From positions 1 through 64,000 of the forward strand of contig NZ_LN889764.1 in the NCBI RefSeq assembly GCF_900009145.1: a stretch of DNA of 64,000 nucleotides, given 5' to 3'. The translations under genes and the position numbers were made by a program. The DNA comes from Planktothrix tepida PCC 9214. GTDB lineage: Bacteria > Cyanobacteriota > Cyanobacteriia > Cyanobacteriales > Microcoleaceae. Shown here in pieces: positions 47,716 through 57,044 of this stretch. The notes under the pieces were generated by a model, which worked only from the letters and a program-made list of their open reading frames with translations, ran no database searches and was not told the origin of the DNA. Position 1 is the first letter of the stretch. Every line of letters starts with the position of its first letter.

Positions 47716-50700
47716 ATGGACTATTTAACAGAGTGGACAGAAAGTGGCGTTGATGAAGAACTCACCCAACTTAACGTGATTCCTCTGGATGGGTATCGTC
47801 CGTTAGATTATCTTCTCTATGCTGATACCCTTCCGCGATTAAATACAGGCCGTTTATCAGAACCTATTCTTAACCGTTATAAACATCTTTATGATGGAGG
47901 TTGGTGGTGTTCTGGGATTGATATTTTGACTGGAAACCCTGATTTATGGGGATGTTTTAAACCAATTAAACCTCGTCTAACCTCAGATCAAAGTAAATGT
48001 ATTAAATATGAACATCCTCCCAATACACCAATGGGAATTTTTGCTCTCAGAATTTCTCGAACAATTTGGGAAAGAATTGCCCAAAAATATGCTGTTGAAA
48101 TTAATTCATCTGATATTCAACCTCATCAACCGGATTTAGGATTTTGGCGCTGGGTAATTTGTCATCCCGAACTGCCTTTATGTATTACTGAAGGAGCTAA
48201 AAAAGCCGGAGCATTACTAACAGCCGGATATATTGCGATCGCACTTCCTGGAATTCATGGTGGGTATCGAGTTCCCCGTGATCAATATGGAAATAGAATT
48301 GCTAAACCTGCTTTAATTCAGCAATTACAGCAGTTCTCAGTTCAAAATCGGAAAATTTATATCGTATTTGATCAAGATACTAAACCTAAAACCATTAAAG
48401 CCGTTAATTCAGCCATTCAGCAAACAGGATATTTATTATCACAAGCCGGATGTTCCGTTTATATTGTCAATTGGAATCCTCAATTTGGTAAAGGAGTTGA
48501 TGACTTAATTGCAGAACAAGGACAAACAGTATTTGATCAGGCATATCAAACGGCAACTCCTTTAGAAACCTGGAAAGCATTTTCTTATAATCGCTTAAAT
48601 TATTCCCCCAATATTGACCTCAATAGTCGCTATTTATCCGATATAAAAATACATCAAAATGCTAAACTAATCGCCATCAAATCTCCTAAAGGAACCGGAA
48701 AAACAAAAATATTAGAAACCCTAGTTCAAGAGGCACTTGAAAAAAAACAATGGGTTTTAGTGATTGGTCATCGAATTCGACTCATTGAAGCGTTATGTCA
48801 ACGGTTTGGATTACAATACATGAAATCTGCCGTTGAAACTCCTAATTCTGCTTTTGGGTATGGATTATGTATTGATTCATTACATCCTAATTCTAGCATT
48901 AAATTTGAAGCCAGAGACTGGTCAAATGGACTGGTTATTTTAGATGAAGTTGAACAAGTATTATGGCATGGATTAAACTCAGAAACCTGCCAAAATTATC
49001 GAGTTTCTATTCTAAAATCATTCAAAACTCTCCTGCAAAATGTCTTGGGAGGAGGCGGTCAAGTTGTGATTTCCGATGCCGATTTAAGCGATACCTCTAT
49101 TGATTATTTAACCGCCTTATCCGGTATTCATCTGCAACCTTTTGTGATTCAAAATCAGTGGCAACCTTCACCCGATGAAGCGTGGACAATTTATAACTAT
49201 TTAGGAAATACCCCTGACCAACTGGTGAAAGACTTAGAACAACATATTGCCGAAGGAGGGAAACCTTTTGTTTGTTTATCTGCCCAAAAATTAGCGAGTC
49301 AATGGGGAACTCGTACCCTAGAAACCTATTTAAAAACTCAATTTCCAGATCGTTCTATCTTGAGAATAGATTCCGAATCTTTAGCTGATCCTACTCATCC
49401 TGCTTATGGTTCAATTGCTAACTTCAATCAACAGCTAATATCCTATGATATTGTGTTAGCTTCTCCTTCCATTGAAACGGGAGTTAGTATTGATATTCAA
49501 AATCATTTTACCTCAGTTTGGGGAATCTTTCAAGGCATTCAAGCGGAAAATTCTGTCCGTCAAGCATTGGGACGAATTCGAGAGAATATTCCCCGATTTA
49601 TTTGGATGGCAAACCGAGGATTTAATCAGGTGGGAAATGGTGCAACTTCTATGAGTTCTTTACTCGGTAGTGGACAACGATTAACTCGCTTAAATATTCG
49701 GCTGTTGCAACAATCAGATTTTGCAGGATTAGATGATTTAGGAATAGGATTTCAATCTGAATCTTTAGTCTGTTGGGCAAAAATGGCAGTGCGATTTAAT
49801 GCAGGAATGGATCATTATCGAGAAACGATTTTAACAGCGTTAGCAGGAGAAGGTCATCAGATTATTGAGGTTCCAGAAGCTAAAAAAATACCCAAAAATG
49901 CGATTAAATCGACGCAAAAATTTCAAACTAAAAATTCAGAACGTCCGACCCTTAATGAACTCATTTTAGCGGTTAAGGATCAGAATTACCAAGCGGAAAG
50001 TTTGGCTGTAATTCATTCTATTGATTTAAGTGATTGTCAATATTATTCTCTTCAAAGAAAATTATCAAAAACTCCAGAAGAACGTCGCGCAATCCGTAAA
50101 TATGAGTTAAAATTACGCTATGGGGTTGCTGTTACATCAGATTTAATTGCTAAAGATGATCAAGGATGGTATGAACAACTCAGAATTCATTATTTCTTAA
50201 CCGTAGGTCGTCCTTATTTAATGGGTCGAGATGCGTTAATTGCAAGACGGTTAATGGAACAAGGACAAGGCAATATTTTTGCCCCGGATTTTAATCGCTC
50301 CCAGCTAGGTGCTATGATTGGAATCATGGAATTATTAGGGATTCCGGCTTTACTTAAAAATCAAGAACGGGATTTAAAAAATACTGATGCTGACTTACAA
50401 ACCATTACTGAAATTGCCCTTAAAGATCGAAGTGCTATTAAAACGATTACAGGAATTGGACTCGCTAAAAATTCAAGTCCTATTACCATTTTACGCCGAT
50501 TTTTAGATAAAATTGGTTATCGTCTAACCTGTGTTCGCTGCCAAAGTGAAGGGAAAAAACGAGTCAGGGTTTATCGGGTTATAGACCCCCAAGATAACCG
50601 AGAACAAATCTTCCAACATTGGTTAAAATTAGAAGGTCAATATCCTTGCCAATTAGACACAACCATTCCTGAAAATAATTTCATTTCAACTCCTTTTCAA

Positions 50701-50742
50701 TTCACCCCAGACTATATCCAACTTTCTCTATTCAACTCCTAG
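47716..50742 (+). CDS. Plasmid replication protein, CyRepA1 family
   Basis: A 1008-residue protein like the large replication proteins of cyanobacterial plasmids. Residues about 100-290 contain the DUF3854/TOPRIM-like primase region: PLCITEGAKKAGALLTAGYI, GIHGGYRVPRDQ, RKIYIVFDQDTKPK. A helicase-like ATPase follows: Walker A IAIKSPKGTGKTKILETL near 320, Walker B LVILDEVEQVLWHG near 405, and an arginine-finger region QALGRIRENIPRFIWM near 615. The C-terminal 380 residues are alpha-rich. Its presence among chromosomal genes suggests an integrated plasmid or element; no partition or mobilisation genes are adjacent. Confidence 0.85.
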   Translation: MDYLTEWTESGVDEELTQLNVIPLDGYRPLDYLLYADTLPRLNTGRLSEPILNRYKHLYDGGWWCSGIDILTGNPDLWGCFKPIKPRLTSDQSKCIKYEHPPNTPMGIFALRISRTIWERIAQKYAVEINSSDIQPHQPDLGFWRWVICHPELPLCITEGAKKAGALLTAGYIAIALPGIHGGYRVPRDQYGNRIAKPALIQQLQQFSVQNRKIYIVFDQDTKPKTIKAVNSAIQQTGYLLSQAGCSVYIVNWNPQFGKGVDDLIAEQGQTVFDQAYQTATPLETWKAFSYNRLNYSPNIDLNSRYLSDIKIHQNAKLIAIKSPKGTGKTKILETLVQEALEKKQWVLVIGHRIRLIEALCQRFGLQYMKSAVETPNSAFGYGLCIDSLHPNSSIKFEARDWSNGLVILDEVEQVLWHGLNSETCQNYRVSILKSFKTLLQNVLGGGGQVVISDADLSDTSIDYLTALSGIHLQPFVIQNQWQPSPDEAWTIYNYLGNTPDQLVKDLEQHIAEGGKPFVCLSAQKLASQWGTRTLETYLKTQFPDRSILRIDSESLADPTHPAYGSIANFNQQLISYDIVLASPSIETGVSIDIQNHFTSVWGIFQGIQAENSVRQALGRIRENIPRFIWMANRGFNQVGNGATSMSSLLGSGQRLTRLNIRLLQQSDFAGLDDLGIGFQSESLVCWAKMAVRFNAGMDHYRETILTALAGEGHQIIEVPEAKKIPKNAIKSTQKFQTKNSERPTLNELILAVKDQNYQAESLAVIHSIDLSDCQYYSLQRKLSKTPEERRAIRKYELKLRYGVAVTSDLIAKDDQGWYEQLRIHYFLTVGRPYLMGRDALIARRLMEQGQGNIFAPDFNRSQLGAMIGIMELLGIPALLKNQERDLKNTDADLQTITEIALKDRSAIKTITGIGLAKNSSPITILRRFLDKIGYRLTCVRCQSEGKKRVRVYRVIDPQDNREQIFQHWLKLEGQYPCQLDTTIPENNFISTPFQFTPDYIQLSLFNS

Positions 50743-50749
50743 TTAATCC

Positions 50750-50910
50750 AGAAACCGGGTTTTTGCTCACAATTTTGTTAACTATCCCCAATTTTCTGAT
50801 AAAAACCTGGTTTCTTTTAGGCGTGGGATAGGTAAAATTCAAAAACCGGGTTTTTGCTCAAAATCTTGTTAACTATCCTCAATCTTCCGATAAAAACCCG
50901 GTTTCTTTTA
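50750..50910. repeat. Two tandem ~70-bp units of the AAACCGGGTTT element
   Basis: Unit 1 (50750-50819) and unit 2 (50841-50910) share the same plan: AAACCGGGTTTTTGCTCA, a spacer with TTGTTAACTATCC, then AAAAACC(T/C)GGTTTCTTTTA. Each unit's ends are complementary so each can form a long hairpin. The palindromes match those at 626-689. It lies between the CyRepA1-like gene and purK. Confidence 0.85.
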
Positions 50911-50956
50911 AGCGACAAATCAGTTAAAATAAATAAAGTTGAGATTATTTCCCAAA

Positions 50957-52138
50957 ATGAACACCCTATCAACTCCTACAATTCAACCCCAAACCCTGAC
51001 AAAAATTGGTGTAATTGGAGGGGGACAACTCGCTTGGATGATGGGAATGGAAGCCGCATCTTTAGGGGTTTCTTTATTTGTTCAAACCCCCCACAGCACT
51101 GACCCAGCAGTTCCTTTCTCCTCCGAAACCATTTTAGCTGCTATTGATGACCCGACAGCCACCGCAAAATTAGCAAAATATTGTGATGTTATTACTTTTG
51201 AGAATGAATTTGTTGATTTAAACGCTTTATCTAAACTGGAAGAACAGGGGGTTTGTTTTCGTCCTCGCTTACAAGCTTTATCCTTATTATTAGATAAATA
51301 TGATCAATTAAGTTATTTAGAAAAAATAGGTTTACCCGTTCCTGCATTTCAACTCTTAACCCCTGAAAATGGTAAAATAATTAATCATAATCTGGGTTAT
51401 CCTGTGGTTTTAAAAGCTTGCCGTTATGGATACGATGGACAGGGAACCTTTATTATTAAAAATGCGGAGGAACTCTCTAAAACCTGGGCAAAATTTAACT
51501 ATCCTCCCATGTTATTACAACAATTTGTCCCCTTTGAACGGGAATTAGCGGTTATTGCAGCGCGTTCTGTTACAGGAGATGTGGCAGTTTATCCGATAGT
51601 AGAAACGGTGCAGAAAAATCAAGTTTGTCATCGAGTTATTGCTCCAGCTAATATTAATAAAAGTATAGCAGAACAAGCAGAAACAATTGCAACAACGTTA
51701 TTGAATAGTTTACAAGTGATTGGGCTATTTGGAATCGAATTATTTTTAACATCCGAAGGGGAAATCTTAGTGAATGAAATTGCACCTCGCACCCATAATT
51801 CCGGTCATTTTAGTTTAGATGCTTGTGAAACTTCCCAATTTAAACAACATTTAAGGGCGGTCAGTGGTTTACCATTAGGTAATACCGCGTTAAACTGTAG
51901 TGGGGCTGTAATGGTGAATTTATTAGGCTTTGAAACCGCTAATTGTGACTATTTAGAAAAACGCAAAAAAATCGCAGAAATTCCTAATACTTTTATTCGT
52001 TGGTATGGTAAAACAGAATCTCGCCCCGGTCGAAAATTAGGTCATGTAACCGTATTAATTCAGACAGAAAACAAGGAAAATATAGAAGAAAAAGCGAATA
52101 AAATAGCTGATGAAATCGAATCAATTTGGTACTCGTAG
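50957..52138 (+). CDS. purK: N5-carboxyaminoimidazole ribonucleotide synthase
   Basis: ATP-grasp enzyme of purine synthesis that carboxylates AIR. The ATG at 50957 gives 393 residues; a TTG six codons upstream is less likely. Features: KIGVIGGGQLAWMMGMEAAS-like N-terminal nucleotide-fold (here IGVIGGGQLAWMMGMEAAS), DKYDQLSYLEKIGLPVPAFQ, GYDGQGTFII and the metal-binding VNEIAPRTHNSGHFSLDAC. The C-terminal domain includes WYGKTESRPGRKLGHVTVL. PurE is not adjacent. Confidence 0.95.
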   Translation: MNTLSTPTIQPQTLTKIGVIGGGQLAWMMGMEAASLGVSLFVQTPHSTDPAVPFSSETILAAIDDPTATAKLAKYCDVITFENEFVDLNALSKLEEQGVCFRPRLQALSLLLDKYDQLSYLEKIGLPVPAFQLLTPENGKIINHNLGYPVVLKACRYGYDGQGTFIIKNAEELSKTWAKFNYPPMLLQQFVPFERELAVIAARSVTGDVAVYPIVETVQKNQVCHRVIAPANINKSIAEQAETIATTLLNSLQVIGLFGIELFLTSEGEILVNEIAPRTHNSGHFSLDACETSQFKQHLRAVSGLPLGNTALNCSGAVMVNLLGFETANCDYLEKRKKIAEIPNTFIRWYGKTESRPGRKLGHVTVLIQTENKENIEEKANKIADEIESIWYS

Positions 52139-52166
52139 GGTGCGTAAATTCCGCGCACACACCACA
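52137..52166. repeat. Interspersed GTAGGGTGCGTAA element, copy 2
   Basis: Nearly identical to the unit at 7146-7175, with a few changes (AAATT for AAGCT). It overlaps the purK stop codon region. Confidence 0.65.
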
Positions 52167-52252
52167 ACCCCATCATTCCTGGAAAAAGCTAGTCTATAAA
52201 TGACTTTTCATGATATGTTATTAATTATAAGGGATATTTGCACTCAGTACAC

Positions 52253-52732
52253 ATGGCTACTTCTATCTATTATATTCCTATTGATGAATCATTAGGAATT
52301 GCTAAACATTATTTTATTTCCTCCGATGGAACCTTTGAAAATTCAATTGGCTGGGGGCCTAATGGTGTTGAATATAAAGGTAAAGGAGTTGAATTAACCC
52401 CTGAACAACAAAAACGGATTTTAGACTATCCTCAATTATTTGGAGAGTATAATATTCATCGGAATAATTGTGAAATGTTTGCTTGGTATGTGATTACAGG
52501 TAAACAATATTCAGGACAAATTAAAGACAAAATTCATACAGCTATTGGAGCTTTAGCAGTTTCTTTGGTTCAACCTGTTTTAACTGTTCAGAGTTATGAA
52601 AGTTATCAGTTAAAGCAGGCTATTGCTAACAAGTTAAATCAAGATTTAGAAAATGCTAAAAAGGAAAAGCTAAAACAACAGCAAAAAGAGCGTGATGAAT
52701 TTTGGCGCAAACGAGATGCAGGTGAATTGTAG
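52253..52732 (+). CDS. LRAT-like (NlpC/P60-type cysteine) domain protein
   Basis: With the ATG at 52253 the protein has 159 residues; a TTG at 52238 is an alternative. Residues 1-95 look like an LRAT/H-box fold: IGWGPNGVEYKGKGVEL, then YNIHRNNCEMFAWYVITGKQ, where NNCEMF matches the NCEHF catalytic cysteine motif. A histidine in GIAKHYFIS may be the catalytic base. The C-terminal 60 residues are a hydrophobic patch (IGALAVSLVQPVLTV) and a charged helix. Such proteins are acyltransferase-like thiol enzymes; the substrate is unknown. Confidence 0.55.
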   Translation: MATSIYYIPIDESLGIAKHYFISSDGTFENSIGWGPNGVEYKGKGVELTPEQQKRILDYPQLFGEYNIHRNNCEMFAWYVITGKQYSGQIKDKIHTAIGALAVSLVQPVLTVQSYESYQLKQAIANKLNQDLENAKKEKLKQQQKERDEFWRKRDAGEL

Positions 52733-52783
52733 ATAAAGTAGTGCCACTATCTCGGTCGCTAATATTTATTGATTAAGTGTGAT

Positions 52784-52814
52784 TAGGTGCGTGCCCGGAG
52801 CTTAAGCACCCTAC
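52784..52814. repeat. Interspersed GTAGGGTGC element, copy 3 (inverted)
   Basis: Reads AGGTGCGTGCCC then GGAGCTTAAGCACCCTAC, the reverse complement of the elements at 7146 and 52137 with small changes. Together with copy 2 it brackets the LRAT-like gene in inverted orientation. Confidence 0.6.
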
Positions 52815-52889
52815 AAAGTTAAGCAACTTGGCAAAAATTCCCTAAATTTTTCTGATGGGGTAAAGGTTTACCTTCAGCTTGATAACTCT

Positions 52890-53936
52890 CTAACAAATTC
52901 GAGGTAACTGTTCTCCACTTAACATATCAATAATCCGTTTTGCTCCGATTGTACTTTCCATTGTAACTAAAGAGGTTAACGTTTGTTTAACGTAACCAAT
53001 TAAACTTGCTTCTGGAATTTTTGCTTGTAAAATCGATAAAGTTTTTTCAATATCTTTTTCAGGGACAAATACCGCAAACCGCCCTTCATTGGCAACATAA
53101 AGGGGGTCAAATCCTAAAATTTCACAAGCTCCTTTAACTTCTTCTAAGACCGGAATTGCTCTTTCTTTTATTTCAATTTCAACATGAGCACCGATGGCAA
53201 TTTCATTCAACGTACTCGCTAAACCACCCCGTGTTAAATCTCGTAAACAGTGAATTTCTATTCCCGCCTCTAATAACTCTAAAACCACATCCGCCACAGG
53301 TGCAGAATCACTTTCTATTGTTGTTTCAAACTCTAATCCTTCCCGCACTGCCATAATTGCAATCCCATGTCGCCCCAAATCTCCATTAATAATTACAGCA
53401 TCTCCCGGTTGAACCGATAGAGGATTAATAGTTAAATGATGTTCAATAATCCCGATACCCGATGTATTAATAAAAATCCCATCTCCCTTGCCTTTATCAA
53501 CAACTTTAGTATCTCCAGTGACAATTTTAACCTGAGCATTCTCGGCTGCTTTTTTCATCGATAGAATAATTTCCCATAGAGTTTGAATGGGTAAACCTTC
53601 TTCTAAAATAAAACCCACACTTAAATATAAAGGACGAGCACCCGCCATTGCTAAATCATTAACCGTTCCATGAACAGCCATTGAACCAATATCTCCCCCT
53701 GGAAAAAATAGAGGATTAACGACGTATGAATCCGTTGTAAAAGCAATTTTATTGCCACTGAATCGCAAAGTAGCTGCATCATGTTCCACTTGATTTGAAT
53801 CACCAAAAGTGGGTAAAAACATCTGGTCAATTAATTGACGCATGAGTTTACCCCCACCGCCATGAGCGAGTAAAATATAAGGATATTGTTGCAGGGGGAT
53901 TGGACAGGTTAAACTAAAGTCTTGATTAGATGTCAT
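52890..53936 (-). CDS. hypE: Hydrogenase maturation factor HypE
   Basis: Makes the cyanide ligand of [NiFe] hydrogenase by dehydrating the C-terminal thiocarboxamide. It has 348 residues in a PurM-like fold: [17 protein letters not shown] near the start, [20 protein letters not shown] and [14 protein letters not shown]. The C-terminus is LPRIC, ending in the essential cysteine. No other hyp or hydrogenase genes are nearby, so the partners are elsewhere. It is divergent from a small membrane protein gene 57 bases away. Confidence 0.95.
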   Translation of the reverse strand: MTSNQDFSLTCPIPLQQYPYILLAHGGGGKLMRQLIDQMFLPTFGDSNQVEHDAATLRFSGNKIAFTTDSYVVNPLFFPGGDIGSMAVHGTVNDLAMAGARPLYLSVGFILEEGLPIQTLWEIILSMKKAAENAQVKIVTGDTKVVDKGKGDGIFINTSGIGIIEHHLTINPLSVQPGDAVIINGDLGRHGIAIMAVREGLEFETTIESDSAPVADVVLELLEAGIEIHCLRDLTRGGLASTLNEIAIGAHVEIEIKERAIPVLEEVKGACEILGFDPLYVANEGRFAVFVPEKDIEKTLSILQAKIPEASLIGYVKQTLTSLVTMESTIGAKRIIDMLSGEQLPRIC

Positions 53937-53993
53937 AGATAGGTTATTGATAGAATAAAGATGAATTTATAAGAGAATTTTAGGAAGGGGCAG

Positions 53994-54494
53994 ATGAAAC
54001 AGTTATCCCCTAAGCTTTATAAAGTTTGGCTTTATCTCATCCTTTTAATTCTGGGCTATATTTTAGCCGGATGGCTATTAACTGCATTTCAGGTTTCCAT
54101 CTGGGTTTGGGTGATAACCTTAGCCATTATCCTCTATTTAGCCAAAACAGGTTCCGAGGGTATTGTATTAGGAAGTGCTGGGGTCATGGGAATTATATTT
54201 TTTGGTGTTATTTTCCGAGTATGGCCCAAAAATTGGCCAATAACGATTTGGTTGCAAGATATTCCCGTTGGATCAGGGACTCGACCTAAACTGATTATGC
54301 TTTGGCCTCTAACCTATATTTTACTGTGGTTATTCGCTATTTTACTCGTTCTAGGATTAGCATTTGCCCATAAACCCTTAAAATTTTTAGGCTTAAATCC
54401 ACAACAATGTTTTTATTGTTTAACTTTGTTATCTGGGTTGTCTTTAGGAATAGGTGTGTTAATCTTTAAAAATAGCTTATTCAATTTTATTTAG
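53994..54494 (+). CDS. Small multi-helix membrane protein
   Basis: A 166-residue hydrophobic protein with about four or five helices: near residues 9-27, 33-50, 57-75, 102-122 and 134-158. A polar loop PKNWPITIWLQDIPVGSGT between helices is distinctive. No family recognised. Start at 53994 is supported by AGGAAGGGG (53971-53979) at a suitable distance. Confidence 0.65.
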   Translation: MKQLSPKLYKVWLYLILLILGYILAGWLLTAFQVSIWVWVITLAIILYLAKTGSEGIVLGSAGVMGIIFFGVIFRVWPKNWPITIWLQDIPVGSGTRPKLIMLWPLTYILLWLFAILLVLGLAFAHKPLKFLGLNPQQCFYCLTLLSGLSLGIGVLIFKNSLFNFI

Positions 54495-54553
54495 AAGAGC
54501 TATACCTAAGTAACATCCGTACAAATTCCGTATAAATTCGGATATAACACCGT

Positions 54554-55003
54554 ATGAAATCTTCGGCTATTCACAAAGAACCTATTGATAAATTACCTTA
54601 TCATGCCAAAACACCCGAACATTATATCCAACAAATTGAACCTAGTATTTTATCAAGTTTTACTCCAGAGCAATTAAATGAAATTAAAATAATATTAAAT
54701 CATGCAATTCCTAAAAATTCTCCTAAAATTGTAGATTTAAGATTGAACGTTGACTTAATTCTTTCTCGATTTTATGTTGTTTTATTAGTGGGGAAAGAAC
54801 GCCGAAAAGTTCAACGCCATTACGTTACACGGGGCCTCACAAAAGTGGGGAATTTCGTGGCTGCTATTATTTTATTAATTACTTTAAACTTAATGATTAC
54901 TGTTTTGATCTGTTTATTGCTGTATTTAATTAAATCAGCAATTGGAATTGATTTTTTTCACCAAAGTCATTTAATTGATAAAATCAAGGAATTTTTATAC
55001 TGA
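54554..55003 (+). CDS. Small protein with one or two C-terminal membrane helices
   Basis: A 149-residue protein. The first 95 residues are soluble and basic: AIHKEPIDKLPYHAKTPEHY, FTPEQLNEIKIILNHAI, LLVGKERRKVQRHYVTRG. The segment FVAAIILLITLNLMITVLIC and its continuation form one long or two short membrane helices. It is followed by a hairpin (55005-55023) and then the WD40-J gene. Function unknown. Confidence 0.6.
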   Translation: MKSSAIHKEPIDKLPYHAKTPEHYIQQIEPSILSSFTPEQLNEIKIILNHAIPKNSPKIVDLRLNVDLILSRFYVVLLVGKERRKVQRHYVTRGLTKVGNFVAAIILLITLNLMITVLICLLLYLIKSAIGIDFFHQSHLIDKIKEFLY

Positions 55004-55097
55004 TGTAGCTTTAAAAAAGCTACCTATTCCTCTTTTATCAATAAGGGGAATGAGTGAGATGATCAATTTTAGCAAGACCTAAATAGTTAGCTTAACA

Positions 55098-56948
55098 GTG
55101 GACGCTAATCTTGTACAAACGATATCTAGTTCGGAAAAATTCATGAAAAGCTATTATAATTTTTCTCAAAAATCAACTCCTGGTACAACATTTGTTACCG
55201 TTGGTGCAGCAACTGGGGCAGGAATTTATAGCACGATTGGTGGTGTGGGACTGGTGGGAAGTTTTTGGGGAATTGGGTTAGGAATGATGCCCTTAATGGG
55301 TGTGGGGGCGGTGGCGGGTGCTGCAACTTATGGCGCATTTAGAGCTATTAATCAAGGGGATTCTATTGCTTGGGGTACAGTAGGATTAGGGGCAATTTCC
55401 GGCATAGGAATTTCTTCCGTTGTGGGAGGAATGGGGTTAGGTTTTGCGGGGACAGGCGTAGGAATTGGCATGGGAACATTAGGAGTTTTTGGCGGCATTG
55501 TTGGGTTAGGATTATATGGAATTGCCCAATTAATTGATGCTGCCGGAAGCGGAGAAACAGCGTTTCAAGCCTTTGACCGGATGGAAGAACGGATTTTAGA
55601 TCAGGAATTTTATACCACCGCGTTATTAGAAGTATTGGAACTTATTCCTGAATTTCAAGAAGAAAAATTAAAACAAAAATTCGATAATTTAGAATTAGAG
55701 GATGAATTAAAACAGCTTAAACAAAAGATTCAAGATACCCAGAAATCATCTTTTCAAAAAAATAAAGAAAAACCTACTATTGAAAATTACAGTCTTGTTA
55801 TTTATCCCCAATCACCTGATTTAATGTGGATAGAAACACAGCGTTTAGCCGGACATCAAAATTCAATTCATGCGGTGGCTTTTAGTCCTGATAGTCAAAC
55901 TTTGATCAGTGCCAGTGATGATCGTAATATTCACATTTGGGATGTTAATACAGTTAAGAAAAAATATACTTGGTTTATGCCTTATGAGATGTATTCAGTT
56001 GCCATTAGTCCTAGTTCAGAAGTCGTTGCCACCGGAAGTGTTAATGGTCGAATTACCCTCTGGAATTTTCAGACTCGACAACTGAATCGAACTTTATTGG
56101 ATCTGAATCTTCCTGAAAAAAATATGGGAATTATTACGTCCCTCGTATTTAGTCCCGATCATCAAATTTTAATCAGTGGAAGTAGCGATAAAACCGTTAG
56201 ACTTTGGTATTTTAAAACCGGACAATCTAAACGAATTTTGAACGGACATACTGATGGAGTTTGGTCTGTTGCTATCTGTTCTAAGAGTGAATTTGTAGCC
56301 AGTGGGAGTGCTGATAAAACTATTAGAATTTGGAATATCAAAACCTATGAAAATCCTATTGTTTTAACCGGACATTCTAACTGGGTGACTTCTGTTTTAT
56401 TCAGTCCTGATGATAAAGTCTTAATCAGTGCGAGTGCTGACAATACAATTAAAGTCTGGGATCTTAAAACCTATCAATTAATTCGGACATTAACCGGACA
56501 TTCTGCCGCTATTTTTTCTATAGCTTTGAGTCCCAATGGCAAAATTTTGGCGAGTGGAAGTGTTGATCAAACGGTTAAATTATGGAATTGGAAAACAGGA
56601 GAATTATTGCAAACGCTCTCCGGTTGTTCTCCCGTTGCCTTTAGTCCCGATGGTCAACGATTAGTTAGTGGGAGTCAAAAGGGGATTTTACAACTGTGGT
56701 ATCAACAATTAAGTCTACCAGAATTAATCGCATCTGAACATTATCAAAATTGGTGGCAAGTATTAAGAGTTCATCCCAAGGCAACACCGAATCAAGTGAA
56801 AAAAGCCTATTATCAATTAGCCAAACAATATCATCCTGATTATAACATCAAATCTGAAGCGATCGCTGTTATGCAAAGAATTAATCACGCCTATGAGACT
56901 TTTTTAAATGAATGGAGTCAACAGGTGCGATCGCCATCAATAAAATGA
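55098..56948 (+). CDS. WD40-repeat protein with glycine-rich N-domain and C-terminal J domain
   Basis: A 616-residue multidomain protein. Residues about 25-155 are very glycine-rich and hydrophobic (IGGVGLVGSFWGIGLGMMPL and similar), looking like glycine-zipper helices that may insert in membranes. A coiled coil follows (about 170-235). Residues 245-550 hold about seven WD40 blades with repeated SGSSDKTVRLW and SGSADKTIRIWN motifs. Residues 560-608 are a J domain: WWQVLRVHPKATPNQVKKAY and YHPDYN, with the HPD triad that stimulates Hsp70. GTG start at 55098; an ATG at 55143 is possible. It may recruit DnaK to a WD40-bound client. Confidence 0.85.
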   Translation: MDANLVQTISSSEKFMKSYYNFSQKSTPGTTFVTVGAATGAGIYSTIGGVGLVGSFWGIGLGMMPLMGVGAVAGAATYGAFRAINQGDSIAWGTVGLGAISGIGISSVVGGMGLGFAGTGVGIGMGTLGVFGGIVGLGLYGIAQLIDAAGSGETAFQAFDRMEERILDQEFYTTALLEVLELIPEFQEEKLKQKFDNLELEDELKQLKQKIQDTQKSSFQKNKEKPTIENYSLVIYPQSPDLMWIETQRLAGHQNSIHAVAFSPDSQTLISASDDRNIHIWDVNTVKKKYTWFMPYEMYSVAISPSSEVVATGSVNGRITLWNFQTRQLNRTLLDLNLPEKNMGIITSLVFSPDHQILISGSSDKTVRLWYFKTGQSKRILNGHTDGVWSVAICSKSEFVASGSADKTIRIWNIKTYENPIVLTGHSNWVTSVLFSPDDKVLISASADNTIKVWDLKTYQLIRTLTGHSAAIFSIALSPNGKILASGSVDQTVKLWNWKTGELLQTLSGCSPVAFSPDGQRLVSGSQKGILQLWYQQLSLPELIASEHYQNWWQVLRVHPKATPNQVKKAYYQLAKQYHPDYNIKSEAIAVMQRINHAYETFLNEWSQQVRSPSIK

Positions 56949-57044
56949 TCAATTTAACAAATATAAAGATTAGTAACTCAATCAAAAAAACAAGAATAAT
57001 TATAATTTTTTAATAAAGTTAGTTGTGTACTATTACAATATAAT

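Noticed and set aside
50854-51102. 82-codon frame overlapping the repeat and the start of purK
   Set aside because: It starts within the interspersed repeat and runs out of phase into purK.
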